Source of the DNA: Lithobates sylvaticus
Taxonomy: Eukaryota; Chordata; Amphibia; Anura; Ranidae
Assembly: GCA_028564925.1 (NCBI GenBank)
Contig: CM053033.1
Span: forward strand, 208,692,642-208,756,641
DNA: 64,000 bases
Direction: 5' to 3'
The position numbers were made by a program, and so were the translations under genes. The notes under the pieces are model-generated. The model was not told the origin of the DNA. It saw nothing but the letters and a program-made list of their open reading frames with translations, and did no database searches. Positions 1 through 10,155 of this stretch are shown here, in pieces; the first letter of the stretch is position 1; every line of letters starts with the position of its first letter.

Positions 1-134
1 GAAACATGTTCTAAATCTAAAGTCCATCTGATTTTCGACAGAAAGGTCCGCTGAAGGCCCGAATTGTCAGACGGATTCGGATTTGTTCCGTCGGACCAGT
101 TCGGTCGAAAAAATCCGGTCGTGTGTATGTGGCA
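1..134. mobile_element. Right part of a Harbinger-like MITE, cut by the window edge
   Basis: The segment is rich in GTCGGA/TCCGAC words and ends in GTGTGTATGTGGCA, a diverged version of the terminus GTGTACGGGGCA seen in five other copies of this family in the window. The left end lies outside the window. It abuts the Tc1 remnant that follows, so it probably inserted into that element. It has no coding capacity. The family assignment rests on similarity to the other copies. Confidence 0.6.
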
Positions 135-136
135 TT

Positions 137-311
137 GGTTCAATATTGAGTTGGCCCACCCTTTGCAGCTATAAACAGCTTCAACTCTTCTGGGAAGGCT
201 GACCACAAGGTTTTAGGAGTGTGTCTACGGGAATGTTTGACCATTCTTCCAGAAGCACATTTGTGAAGTCAGGCACTGATGTTGGATGAGGAGGCCCGGC
301 TCGTATTCCGC
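137..311 (-). pseudogene. Tc1/mariner transposase fragment, C-terminal end
   Basis: On the minus strand this encodes a peptide containing SVPDFTNVLLEEWSNIPVDT, which matches the end of Tc1-type transposases (the EEWxxIPxxT stretch after the catalytic glutamate). A family copy would continue to an AAKGGPTxY terminus, but that reading is lost here. The rest of the transposase C-terminal half lies at 1113-1207, on the other side of an inserted element. The gene is short, frameshifted and non-functional. Normal Tc1 transposases are about 340 residues. Confidence 0.7.
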
Positions 312-1112
312 TAGACATGGGCACACTGAAAATTTTTTTTTCGGAATTTTCGTTTTCGTCCGAAAAATTCATTTATTTAGTTACTCCCGAAATTCGTTTT
401 TATTTACTTTGTTTCGTTAAAGAATGCATTTGTCCGAAAATCCGAAATAATTAAGGTCGAATCGGTCATTGAAGGCTTATGGTGTTTGTCGAATGTTCTA
501 AGAAGATTCGACGGAGCAGCTAAACTGTACGACGCCGCAATCGTACATTTCCGGTCGAATGTTCCACCTACAAACTATAGTAGAATTCTAATGTTGTATG
601 ACACTAGTAATAATTGTATTTATTAATTACTATTACTAGTCAACCAACATTAGAATTCTTCTATAGCCTATAGACCATAAATGTCCGCTCGCGCCGACTG
701 CTTTGTCGAATCTTCATGTCAAATCTTTTCACTCTATGACGAATAATCTTGGACTAATAGAGTTAGGTTAGGCACATTCAACCTTTTTTGCTATTGTCTC
801 TATAATGTTGAATCTTTTCTCTCTATGTCAAATCTTTTCTCTCTATGTCAAATCTTTTCTCTCTATGTAGAATAATCTTGGACTAATAGAGCTAAGGTTA
901 GGCACATTCGACCATAGGTTCGATGGACACAGATCGCTATTGTCAGCTTCATGTCGAATCTCCTATCTATATCCAACGAAAACGAAAATAAAAAATGTCG
1001 GATCTTTCGGTTTTCGGATTATGCACATTCGTTATCATTTGTTAAAACGATAACGAAAATACTTGAAATTCGGACGAAAATGCATTGGGACGAAAACTAA
1101 TGCACATGTCTA
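312..1112. mobile_element. hAT-like fold-back element nested in the Tc1 remnant
   Basis: The ends are inverted: TAGACATGGGCA at the left and TGCACATGTCTA at the right. The flanks TATTCCGC (304-311) and GTTTCCGC (1113-1120) agree at six of eight positions, which suits an aged 8-bp hAT target duplication. Removing the element rejoins the Tc1 remnant. Internally there is a palindromic core around 575-670 (TAGAATTCTAATGTTG against CAACATTAGAATTCT) and a directly repeated TCAAATCTTTTCTCTCTATG motif near 815-865. It has no transposase and is non-autonomous. Confidence 0.6.
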
Positions 1113-1290
1113 GTTTCCGCTCTAACTCATCCCAAAGGTGTTCTATCGGGTTGAACCCTACTCTGTGCAGGCCAGTCAAGTTCTCCCACCCCAAACTTGC
1201 TCATCCACACTATATTGCCAAAAGTATTGGGCCATCCCTCCAAATCATTTGGTGGAGGGGGGATTATGGTGTGGGGTTGAATGCATTAGG
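1113..1290 (-). pseudogene. Tc1/mariner remnant, middle part and stray terminus
   Basis: The first 95 bases on the minus strand match the Tc1 transposase region around [20 protein letters not shown], which includes the catalytic glutamate, but the reading frame is shifted. At 1208-1230 the sequence CACTATATTGCCAAAAGTAT is the terminal inverted repeat of this kind of element placed internally. That suggests a second, rearranged copy or a deletion joining an end to the middle. The bases up to about 1290 still contain Tc1-like words. Confidence 0.55.
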
Positions 1291-2075
1291 ATAAAAAAAC
1301 CTTCTGACTTTAAGACCCCTTTAAAGTTAAGGTTTGGGTGATATTGAGCTTTACCTTTGTGTTCTGTGCATAGTATGGAAACACAGCGGCGGCAGCAGGT
1401 ACGCAGACATGTGTCTTTGCTTACCAGCTCCACTCCCGTTTTTCTAAAAAAATGATTATATATTTATTTGAAGAAATAATGAGCCACGTTTGTGCAGGAT
1501 GCTGGCGCGGTGTGAGTGCAGGATAATGATGTTAATCCTCCAATTTCAGCCCGTTTAGTGTGGAGCTGGATTGTCGCCGTATCCCATCACACACAGACTG
1601 TTGACAGGCCGGGAAAGATAAGTGCTGGGATAATATGATATAGACACAGATGAGTGTCATTTCTTATCCTCCCAAGGAGGAATATGCGGTACATGCCGTT
1701 ATATATTTCAACCTTTCCTCTGTAATGTACAATTGTAATTGTATTTTATGATATACTCCGTTATCTGGGGAGGCTTCTCCCCTGATCTCTGAGAGGCATT
1801 ATAATGCAAGCGGAGGGGTGATCGCCATTAAATGTAGTGTACAATCAGCTCTAGGTCCCATGGCTTGGATCGATTACAAAAAAGAATAGCTGTTTTCACA
1901 GCCAGAATATAGAAAAAAAAGACAGAATGCTTACTCACATTTTATCCAGAGAGTACTTAAAAGCAAAGGCCATCGTATACCAAATGCCAGAAGTACTTCT
2001 TTGCAGCATAAAGAAAAAAAAGGAATTCAAAGAAAACCTGTGGTCGGACTTTAAAGGCACAACAAACACTGGGAG
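1291..2075. other. Unrecognised intergenic sequence
   Basis: I see no gene, RNA or repeat boundary that I can name here. The stretch is of ordinary composition with a few A-rich runs near 1905-1925. No reading frame exceeds about 60 codons. Confidence 0.4.
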
Positions 2076-2190
2076 TACAAAAAATCATTTTAACATTTAT
2101 TGAAAAATACATAGAGTATAAAGACCAGAGACATAATATAATAGAAATCACATATACAGATAAGAATTGATACATGATGTGAGCCCTAAT

Positions 2191-2227
2191 GTGTCTGCGC
2201 ATTTCGTTGTACACTTCTTCAGGACAC
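2191..2227 (-). ncRNA. Hammerhead ribozyme-like motif
   Basis: Minus strand: CTGAAGA, then a short stem II, then GAAAT. A 5-bp stem I is formed by GTGTC at the start and GACAC at the end. This is the type I order (stem I, CUGANGA, stem II, GAAA, stem III, stem I). The usual six-base self-complementary stem III is degraded here, so activity is unlikely. Confidence 0.5.
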
Positions 2228-2401
2228 ATTTGGGATTCAGTAAAGAAGAGAAGGATCTCACTATCTTGTAAAAGGGTCATGTAAAAGGGTCAGGTATCTT
2301 GTAACGGCTCTGTGTCTCCAGCGTGCGCTCCAGCTAACACCGCCGACAACCAGACAAACAGGAACCGGAAATGATTGAATGCAGAACGTGACCAGGTACC
2401 G

Positions 2402-2439
2402 CCTCCGACGTACGTTTCGTTGACACGTCTTCAGGGGGG
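2402..2439 (-). ncRNA. Hammerhead ribozyme-like motif
   Basis: Minus strand: CTGAAGA, short stem II, GAAAC, then a self-complementary ACGTACGT stem III followed by a GTC cleavage triplet. Stem I pairs CCCCC with GGAGG with one mismatch. The canonical core positions are all present, making it one of the better-preserved motifs in the window. Stem II is weak, with only two clear pairs. Confidence 0.55.
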
Positions 2440-2600
2440 CGTTTGTCGGCGGTGTTAGCTGGAGCGCACGCTGGAGACACAGAGCCGTTTGGAACAAATC
2501 TCCACCATCCACCATACCAATTTTAAAGCGAGCAGCCCCAGTGCCGGGTTGGGTACTGAGAAATGTGAGTAGCCAATTGGCTATGTTTTTTATCAAATTT

Positions 2601-3656
2601 TTACAAACAAAAAAGCAATATTATGCTATGTAGCTGTGTTTTGCTCCTCTTTATGTATCTTACCTGAGCCATGTAGGAGGAAGAGCACCTGGTATCATCT
2701 CCTGGTATATCTATATGAACAGGCATATTCCTGTACAAGCGCGATTGTTTACTTTTTAGGTAAAGTAGTCAATTCAATCTGGTAAGCAGCCAGCCTTTTA
2801 TTCACTATTGGGTGACAGAAAGAGGATTCCTTATGGTAAAGGGTCTAATTCTACTGACAAGAGTGTACTTGGAATGAGTGAAAACTACACATCACCAGAA
2901 GATTTTTTGTCACGATTGTTATTTGGAGGGGTTCACTTACCCTAAATTGGACTTTATTTGTATCACTAAATGTTCTGATGTGTCACTATTGAGCAATTTA
3001 TGTGGTTATATGTTCAAATTTATTGAGAGGTCACATACGGTTGCACGGGAGTGTCACTTTGTTTATTCACTCTATTAGAGTGCATACAGGTCAGATGGGG
3101 TACTGATGTACGGAAACCATCATCAATTGCCCTTTTGCAAGATAGAGGGTTATATGTATTCTAACTGTATTTGCACTAGATTTAATTTATATGCACACGA
3201 TTGGTGATTGCATTGTCATATATTTTTTTTAGATATATGCAGCACCCCTATTGCACAAATTTTCACATTAGTCAATTAATGATTAGACAGAAAATGGTTT
3301 CCAATAAAGAAAAACTCAGGGGCAAAACAGCTCAATACAGCCGAAAAACACATAAAGGCCACCTGTGGGCTGATAATCAAAACCTTATTGAACGGGTGAT
3401 ATTAGATGGGAGATGGAATATGCCATGGACCATGATGAACAGATCAAAGAAGATCCTTGAGTCACAAAAAAAGCCACAGATAGAAGCCTGACTGTTTATC
3501 CAATATGGTGGATCCAGATCCAAGCTACCATCATCCCAAACAAATAAGTATATGGTGGTATCACGAAAATTCCCTGGGAGAGAGTGAACAACTCAACTTC
3601 TTTGCAGCATATAGGTTGTTAAAATATTAGTGTCTCTGCTTCATATGTAGAAAAAA
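2601..3656. other. Unrecognised sequence, possibly old PLE-derived
   Basis: There is no identifiable gene. A frame of 96 codons at 3201-3491 (plus) has no domain that I recognise and ends in a lysine-rich tail. I do not call it a gene. The A/T-rich style around 3080-3250 resembles the PLE terminal-repeat sequence elsewhere in the window, but I could not define ends. Confidence 0.35.
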
Positions 3657-4200
3657 AAGCATGCACAAATGGAAGGAGCACCAGACCAAAGGATAAAAGA
3701 GTCCAAATGAATTTATTAATTTGTATTAATAAAACATCCAATGCATCTCGGGGGTTAGATAAACTTCCCCTTCATCAGGGTTCAGTTAAAATAAGAACCT
3801 TGAATGGACTCGTATTAGAGCTTTCCCGTGTGAATCTGTGCGACAGACATTCAAGATAAGAAGTTTCTTATCTTGATTGCTCACACATATACTGCTGGCC
3901 AGTAACTCTCCTGATCCAGCAATTAGCTTCCCTGCAAAGATTCATGAGCAGAACACCAAACCTAGACACACAGCGTCTGTGTTCAGGTCGGTTGGAGGCT
4001 CTATTTGCATATAATTGTTGAGATGAGCAGTTACGTGTGAACAACAGTGGCACCGGCCACTAATTTGCATGAAGTACAAATCTAACAGCCTCCTCTGTGT
4101 GTATACATTGTGAGCAGGCAGCATTTAGAACCACCGACAGGAATCAACTGATTCTTCTGTTGGCCACCCCTGTGAAGTAAGCCTAAATCTCTATTAAACA
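3657..4200 (-). mobile_element. Penelope-like terminal-repeat fragment
   Basis: It holds a degraded hammerhead-like motif in minus orientation (3738-3780) followed, on that strand, by the A/T-rich sequence around 3700-3735. The rest (3860-4200) has no frame that I can assign. The boundaries are approximate. Confidence 0.4.
3738..3780 (-). ncRNA. Degraded hammerhead ribozyme-like motif
   Basis: Minus strand: CTGATGA, a strong stem II (GGGG against CCCC), then GAGA instead of GAAA, then self-complementary ATGCAT. Only about two stem I pairs remain. The changed core base argues against activity. Confidence 0.4.
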
Positions 4201-4477
4201 GCAAGGGGGAACAGTCAAATCGGCTTCTTTAATAGGATTTAGGTCTGCTTTAATGCATCTTTGACATTAAAATGAATCAGGGGAAAATGGCAAATGGAAT
4301 AGGTGAGAATATAATCTGTTCTTTAGCGGGTATATCATTTTTTGGGAACTTATTTTCATGATAGGGTTACTTTAGGTACTTCCTTTAAAACTTTTGAATG
4401 AGCAAAGATATAGCTCCATTTCAGTTACCAGCCCACAACAAATAATAAAAAAAAGAGAACAAACTGAGGAAGAGGGT

Positions 4478-4570
4478 CTTAAAGAGGAAGCAAACCCTGA
4501 TGGGTTTTACTTCCTCTTTGTTTCCCTGCAAAGGTAAAGCATAATGGGCTACTATGCACAGTTGAGGAAT
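4478..4570. repeat. Fragment of a TTAA-ended dispersed repeat
   Basis: It begins TTAAAGAGGAAGCAAACCCT and contains the inverted pair AGAGGAAG...CTTCCTCT within the first 50 bases. It resembles the ends of other TTAA-ended repeats in this window. Only one terminus is visible. Confidence 0.45.
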
Positions 4571-6200
4571 AACATCGAAAAGCATCTAATAGCATCGAAT
4601 AACATCGAATAGCGTTACTCAGATCTTCCTTACTTCCAGTCCGCTTTGTTTACTTTCGGTTTGCGTACCCACGCGTTACGCCACGTTACACACCTCGTGA
4701 CTTCCTCAGGAACCCGCCACGCAGTACCCCCATAGGATACTACTACAAGCAGGAATGGACCATCTACTGGAGCACTAAAGCGCTTTATATTTACCCTAAG
4801 GTAAGAGCTCTGTGAGCACTATGATGGATATCTAAGTTATCCTTGTTCACTGAAAGAAACCTACAAGCACTAAGGCTTCGGTTCTATGGTGGAATAATAC
4901 ATCTGGCGGAAGGATTTGAACATGTCTATGTATTTTATTTTTGAGTGAACTATATTATTTGTGCACCGGCACACCACACTGGACATTTTAATATACAGCA
5001 CTGATTTGTATATAATTGATCCACTGGATACATAATTTCACTGTATTTTACAGCATTAGGAGCACTTTATTGGAAGCACTTTATTGAAAGCACTTTATTG
5101 GAAGTATTCTGTACTTTGTTTTATTGTTTTATTGCAGGTATTGTGTTGTTATTTCATGCACTTTATGCACAGTATTGAATGTAGCACTGCAATTTAGCAC
5201 TTTATTTTTGACATTCACCTAAGCATATATTATCCTACCAGCACCCTAGAGTTTTGTAATATGCGCAGAGTCATGTACACATAGTACACATTTACATTCT
5301 TTTATTTTGAGTTGTGATCATCATTAGACTCAGCAGCATTTTGTTCCACTATTATTTTATATTAGTAGCGCAGAGGTCCATTTTTCAAATCACTTTATAT
5401 GAAGTACTGCTAATACTAAATCAAATGCACAATCAAACAAACAGCGCTCGCGAGACGGCTCTGTAAAATAGGCATCAGTAAGTTCCGGGTTCGCCGCTGT
5501 ATGGTGTGCATTCCACGGATAGCGGAAGTTGCGTCACTGGTTAACGAAGCATAAAATACGTTGACACGTTTTGCCCCTCCTCCAGGGCATCATTGATAAC
5601 GCCCTGGAGGAGGGGGGAAACGCGTTGACATATTTCATTAACCAGTGACGCAACTTCTGCTATCCATGGAATGCACGCCGTACAGTGGCAAACCCCAAAC
5701 TTACTGTTGCCTGTTTTACAGAGCCGCCTCGCGAGTGCCATTTGTTTGATTGCGCATTTGATTTACTAGTACTAGTACTAGTACTTCACTATCGGCTTTT
5801 TTATCTGTTTCCCATTATGAATGATCTACTTTAGTCCATCCACATGAATATCTGCATGGAAGTTTCTCTGAGAGTCCAGTTTTTACATATCAGTTTTTTT
5901 AGATCACAGCCCTATTGACCCCTGGACTGCAAAGCTGAGGGTCCATTAACTCTGGTGAGTACGGTCACAAGAGGGGAGTGTGGCACTTGAAAAATCCAAG
6001 CCTGAACCACGAAGCACTAGAATTTGCATTTGGAGCACTTAGCACTTTATTCATTATATATGTATAGAACGTATCAATATTGTCAGTCAATAATTTACAA
6101 GCACATTATCACCTTGATGTTTAATATTCTGCTAGCGCTGTTAATTTATGTATTCACTTAACCTCTCTGCCTTACAGGCTATAGGACTCAATAAGAGTCT
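4571..6200. mobile_element. Penelope-like terminal-repeat cluster
   Basis: It contains a minus-strand hammerhead-like motif at 4685-4709 (CTGAGGA, stem II, then GTAAC in place of GAAAC), short tandem copies of a GCACTTTATTG word (5055-5105) and the palindrome listed separately. I could not find a reverse transcriptase. The Ngaro element has inserted at the right edge. Confidence 0.45.
5401..5787. repeat. 387-bp imperfect palindrome with ribozyme-like motifs
   Basis: The left arm (5401-5588) pairs with the right arm (5601-5787) around a 12-base loop. The innermost part, CTCCAGGGC/GCCCTGGAG, is perfect and the outer parts are diverged by roughly 10-20 percent. Both arms keep a hammerhead-like but damaged sequence next to the loop (CTGGAGGAGGGGGGAAACGC on the plus strand). 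This is consistent with two PLE terminal repeats lying head-to-head. Confidence 0.7.
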
Positions 6201-6407
6201 AGTAAGGACCGGAATTTAATGCACTGCAAGGAAATGTCATGCAGGTCCGCCCATGACAGTGTGTCAGGTTACTCAGCAAGCTAGGAGAGAGTTAACAATT
6301 TTAGGGGTGGGCAGCTGGGAGAGCTGGGAGGAGCGGCCATATAAAAGAGAGGGGCGGAGCCGGGAGGTCAGTGCGGGAAAGACAGAGCACGAGGAGGCAG
6401 GTTTTTC
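6201..6407 (+). repeat. Ngaro split direct repeat A1 (left end)
   Basis: It is 207 bp, matched base for base by 12296-12502 as far as I can read. It carries the promoter of the element. Confidence 0.93.
6340..6346 (+). promoter_or_regulatory. TATA box of the Ngaro element
   Basis: TATAAAA is followed by a G/C-rich stretch (GGGGCGGAGC) and lies about 90 bases before the first long frame. Transcription would begin near 6370. This is inferred from spacing only. Confidence 0.5.
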
Positions 6408-6434
6408 ACTCTGCTCCTCAGTGCTTCCTTAAAC

Positions 6435-8585
6435 ATGGCCGACGGAGGGGATTTTGCGGCGATCGTGAGGGCGGCGGCGGCGCAGCAGGGACCCGGATGG
6501 GTCATGGAACAGATAGCAGCGGTCCTGGATGGCTCAGGAGGGGGATCAAGAGACCAAGCAGCAGTGATGGAAATCCAAGATGGCGGCGCCGGACAGCGTG
6601 CTCGAGTGTCCAGGGCGCCGGAGCGCTACTCTCCAGGGGCCACAGCAGGACCTTCAAGACTGGTAAGGAGCCCGAGGGGGGAGCGATCCACCCCCCCAGC
6701 CAAAAGAGTGCAGAGGGACAGCGCTGGAGGGTCACACAAGCAGGCAGGACTCAGGCCTGGGGGGGGAGGGGGGGCGAGGGGCCGACCAGGGAGAGGATCC
6801 TCAACATCAGATGGCAGTGCTACAGCAGCCTCAGCAGCCCCAGCACCTGCACACGTGGTGGGGGGCAGTAGGAACACTGGGGGGAGGGGGGGTGGGGGGG
6901 CCGCGGCAAGGGGGAGGAAGATGGCCGGCGCATCAGGCTCTTCAGGGACCACGTCCGCCCCAGCAGCTCTGCACGAGCAGGGGGGAGGGGATTCAAGGGC
7001 CACTCGGGCAACGGCCAGGAGGGGGGTCGCACCCCCCGGACATGCCTTTTCAGCGAACCCCCCAGAGGCTCTGCACGAGTCGGGGGGGGAGGACGGAAGG
7101 GTCAGAGGGTCATCACGGGAGGGGGGGAGGGGGACCCACTCAGCACAACGGGCAAGGGATGGCGGGACGCCACCAGCAAGCACGGCAGTGACCCGAGTCA
7201 GCAGGAGCGGAGCCCGAACCGGCCCACCTGCGCATGCGTGTTTGGATCAGCCAGGGACCAGCCAGCAGCCCGAAGTGAGAACGGGCAGGCGGGATCGTAA
7301 CTCTTACAGGACCCCCTCCCCTAGGGTGCGTGCCTTGTCTTTTACACAGGAGGACGTTTCTCGGTCCGAAGGTGAATTGTCGGAAGAGGAGGAGGAGCTC
7401 AGTCGCCCTATCCCGCCGGTGGAGGCCCGTGCAGCGGCTGTGGGAATCCCGCCCGGTCAGCCCGGTAAGTCCACTGACAATATTTCCTTTGTAAAAGTTT
7501 TACAATCCCTGTTAGGGACAGGTAACAGTGGGGGAAGCCCAGGGATACCTCCCGCATCGTCGTTGGCAGAGACGGACCAACCGCGAGCGGTGAGCGGGAG
7601 GGCGGATACTAGTCCTGGGCAACTGCAGGAATTGTTGGAAGGGTTAAAGGTGCTGATAGGCCGTTTTGGTGAGAGGAGGGATGCTCCAACAGGAGGGGTG
7701 AGTATGGAAGTCGGTGAAGTGGGGGCTGGGGTAACAGTCGGGGGAGGGGTGGCGGCAGAGGCCATGGCAGGAAGTCAGCCGACCTCCGGTGTGGTGGGAG
7801 CAGAGAAGGGGAATGAGGTGGAAAAAGGGGAAAAGGAACAGACGGTGAGGGATGACATAGTACGGATGGCCGATGCAGCAAAATGCGAGGTCTATGTCTG
7901 TTTTGAGGGACCGCTCGGGGCCCATTTAAAGCAGGAGGTCAGGGAGAAGATTTGGAAGGGGGAGTACGTGGAGATTTTCTCTTTGCTCCCCCTGGAAAAA
8001 TTCAACCTGGACAGGGTAAAACCGGATAGTAGCAAAAAGGATGATGAGGAAAAAAGGAGGTATAGGCTCATTCCGAGGACTTTCGCCAATTGGCTCCAGG
8101 CGTTTGCCATTTTGGCGGGAGTGATTGGGGAGAAGAACCCTGAACATTGTTCGGCGTTGTTCTGCTACATGGACGCAATTGGGGAGGCTTATCGGGTGTA
8201 CGGTGGAACGGCGTGGCTGCGGTACGACGAGCAGTTCCGTCAGCGTAGGGCTGTACGCCCGGCTTTAAGGTGGGATCACAAGGATATTAGCCTCTGGATG
8301 AAGCTGATGGCGTCGGCTAAGACGCCGACTCAGACATTTCAAGGGGGGGCCGGAGGCAGCCAGGCCTCGGGACCTCCGGCCGGTAAGAAGTGGGGGGTAT
8401 GCTGGCAATTTAATGAGGGGGCCTGTAAGTTTGGAGGAACCTGTAAATTCAAGCATGAATGTTCAGGATGCGGGGGGGGTCACACCCTCGCCAGATGTTT
8501 TAAAAAAGGCAAGCGGGGAGGGGAATCTGGCCACAAGAGGGACGACGCCGGTGATGTGGGAAAGGATGCAACCTTTTCTAAATAG
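6435..8585 (+). CDS. Ngaro ORF1, gag-like protein with CCCH and CCHC zinc motifs
   Basis: A 716-residue frame. Residues 1-400 are low-complexity and rich in Gly, Arg, Ser, Pro and Ala, probably disordered and nucleic-acid binding. Residues about 470-640 form a globular, charged region that also contains an acidic/aliphatic stretch. Near the C-terminus a CX7CX5CX3H motif starts at C656 and is followed by CX2CX3HX4C at C676, both zinc-binding patterns suited to packaging RNA. The start ATG at 6435 sits 28 bases after the end of repeat A1. The frame overlaps the RT frame by about 170 bases in another phase. The first third of the gene has very high GC with long G runs, unlike the rest of the window. 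The role as gag is inferred from position and zinc motifs. Confidence 0.85.
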   Translation: MADGGDFAAIVRAAAAQQGPGWVMEQIAAVLDGSGGGSRDQAAVMEIQDGGAGQRARVSRAPERYSPGATAGPSRLVRSPRGERSTPPAKRVQRDSAGGSHKQAGLRPGGGGGARGRPGRGSSTSDGSATAASAAPAPAHVVGGSRNTGGRGGGGAAARGRKMAGASGSSGTTSAPAALHEQGGGDSRATRATARRGVAPPGHAFSANPPEALHESGGEDGRVRGSSREGGRGTHSAQRARDGGTPPASTAVTRVSRSGARTGPPAHACLDQPGTSQQPEVRTGRRDRNSYRTPSPRVRALSFTQEDVSRSEGELSEEEEELSRPIPPVEARAAAVGIPPGQPGKSTDNISFVKVLQSLLGTGNSGGSPGIPPASSLAETDQPRAVSGRADTSPGQLQELLEGLKVLIGRFGERRDAPTGGVSMEVGEVGAGVTVGGGVAAEAMAGSQPTSGVVGAEKGNEVEKGEKEQTVRDDIVRMADAAKCEVYVCFEGPLGAHLKQEVREKIWKGEYVEIFSLLPLEKFNLDRVKPDSSKKDDEEKRRYRLIPRTFANWLQAFAILAGVIGEKNPEHCSALFCYMDAIGEAYRVYGGTAWLRYDEQFRQRRAVRPALRWDHKDISLWMKLMASAKTPTQTFQGGAGGSQASGPPAGKKWGVCWQFNEGACKFGGTCKFKHECSGCGGGHTLARCFKKGKRGGESGHKRDDAGDVGKDATFSK

Positions 8586-10155
8586 ATATCCAGATAGGGG
8601 GGCGGCGGTTTTGCTGAGCAGGGGTTTCAGGGAGGGTTTCAAGATTCCGTGTAATTTGTCAGTGATTCCACCACTGGCCAAGAACTTGAGATCAGCCCTG
8701 CAACACCCTGAGGTAGTGTCAGAGAAGCTCTCCAAGGAAGTGGGGTTGGGTAGAATGGCGGGACCTTTTAAGGTTAAGCCGTTAGAGGACCTGGTGGTGT
8801 CGCCGTTAGGCGTGGTACCCAAGAAAGAGCCGAACAAGTTTCGGCTCATTCACCATTTGTCGTTCCCAAAAGGGGGCTCGGTCAATGACTTCATAGACCC
8901 AGATGAGTGTACGGTGTCTTACACGTCATTCGACGCCGCAGTGCGTTGGGTGCGGCGGTACGGAAAAGGGGCGCTAATGGCGAAATCTGACGTGGAAGCA
9001 GCATTTCGGCTATTACCGGTACACCCGGAGAGCTTTCGGTTATTGGGCTGTTGCTGGGAGGGTGAGTTTTATGTTGATCGGTGTTTACCGATGGGATGTT
9101 CCATTTCTTGCGCCATGTTTGAGGCGTTTAGTTCCTTCTTGGAATGGGTAGTGAGGGACGTGACAGGGATCGATTCTGTCATCCACTACCTGGATGATTT
9201 CTTGTGCGTGGGTCCTCCGTCTTCCAATGTGTGTGCGATACTGTTGTCCACGTTGCAGCACATTGCGGACAAATTTCGGGTGCCATTGGCAGCCGATAAA
9301 ACGGAGGGCCCGCGGACAGAGTTGAGTTTTTTGGGCATAGTAATAGATTCCAGGGCCATGGAATGTAGACTGCCGGAAGAGAAGGTGGTGGATTTGAGGA
9401 AAATGGTGGTAGAGGTTTATGGTTGGAAAAAAGTTCAGTTGCGCACGTTACAATCGTTGTTGGGAAAGTTGAATTTTGCGTGCAGGATTATTCCCATGGG
9501 TAGGATATTTTGTAGGCGGTTGTCGGCAGCGACTAAGGGGGTGCGAATACCGACACATTTCATTAGGCTTAACAAGGAACATAGGGAGGATTTGAAGATA
9601 TGGGATCAGTTCCTGGAAGGTTACAATGGCAGGGCGGTTTGGATGTCGGGACCGGTCAGTAACTTTGATGTGGAGCTGGTGACAGACGCCGCTGGATCTA
9701 CAGGTTATGGGGCTTTCTTCCAGGGACAGTGGAGTGCGGAGCCTTGGCCGCAATCATGGTTACAGGTGGGTTTTCAGAAAAACTTGGTACTGCTGGAACT
9801 GTTTCCGGTGGTGCTGGCTTTGGAGTTGTGGGGGGAGTCGTGCACGAACCTCAAGTTGAGGCTGAACTGCGATAATATGGGGGTGGTGCAGGTGATCAAC
9901 AACATGTCTGCGGCTTCTCCTCCTGTCATCAGATTGATGAGACATCTGGTGTTGCGTTGCATGCGGTTGAACATCTTTTTGTATGCTGTTCACATCCCGG
10001 GTGTTGAGAACACTTTAGCTGACGCCTTGTCTCGCTTTCAGTGGGACAAGTTCAGGGAGCTGGCGCCGACAGCAAGAGCGGAGGGTGTTCCATGCCCGGG
10101 CTGGATGTGGGAGTTAGCATTGGAACCGCGGCAGAGTGGATACGGAGGTCTGTAA
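8413..10155 (+). CDS. Ngaro reverse transcriptase / RNase H
   Basis: A 580-residue open frame. RT motifs run from about residue 120 (PLGVVPKKEPNKFRLIHHLS) through LMAKSDVEAAFRLLPV near 188-203 to the catalytic YLDD at 259-262 and FLGIVID near 307-313. RNase H follows from about 420 (VTDAAGSTGYGAF, catalytic Asp near 426; LNCDN; NTLADALSR). This order, with no integrase or protease behind it, is typical of DIRS/Ngaro elements. The true start is uncertain because the frame overlaps ORF1 and expression probably involves frameshifting or splicing, as is usual for the order. Confidence 0.92.
   Translation: MRGPVSLEEPVNSSMNVQDAGGVTPSPDVLKKASGEGNLATRGTTPVMWERMQPFLNRYPDRGAAVLLSRGFREGFKIPCNLSVIPPLAKNLRSALQHPEVVSEKLSKEVGLGRMAGPFKVKPLEDLVVSPLGVVPKKEPNKFRLIHHLSFPKGGSVNDFIDPDECTVSYTSFDAAVRWVRRYGKGALMAKSDVEAAFRLLPVHPESFRLLGCCWEGEFYVDRCLPMGCSISCAMFEAFSSFLEWVVRDVTGIDSVIHYLDDFLCVGPPSSNVCAILLSTLQHIADKFRVPLAADKTEGPRTELSFLGIVIDSRAMECRLPEEKVVDLRKMVVEVYGWKKVQLRTLQSLLGKLNFACRIIPMGRIFCRRLSAATKGVRIPTHFIRLNKEHREDLKIWDQFLEGYNGRAVWMSGPVSNFDVELVTDAAGSTGYGAFFQGQWSAEPWPQSWLQVGFQKNLVLLELFPVVLALELWGESCTNLKLRLNCDNMGVVQVINNMSAASPPVIRLMRHLVLRCMRLNIFLYAVHIPGVENTLADALSRFQWDKFRELAPTARAEGVPCPGWMWELALEPRQSGYGGL

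Larger units (their letters stand above)
2076..2600 (-). mobile_element. Penelope-like terminal-repeat pieces with inverted repeat
   Basis: This stretch contains two hammerhead-like cores in minus orientation and a 49-bp near-perfect inverted repeat, 2300-2348 against 2441-2489, separated by about 92 bp. The arms share CTCCAGCGTGCGCTCCAGCT and its complement. The overall look (A/T-rich tail near 2090-2110, CCTGAAGAAG words followed by GAAA) is that of PLE terminal repeats. No coding capacity remains. The element identity is inferred from the ribozyme motifs and from similarity to the PLE at 20270-23500. Confidence 0.5.

Noticed and set aside
3201-3491. 96-codon plus-strand frame with a basic tail
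   Set aside because: No family resemblance found and it lies among PLE-like fragments. Probably chance.
6371-7191. Several overlapping frames on both strands in the first part of the Ngaro element
   Set aside because: They are shadows of ORF1 caused by very high GC content and have no domain of their own.
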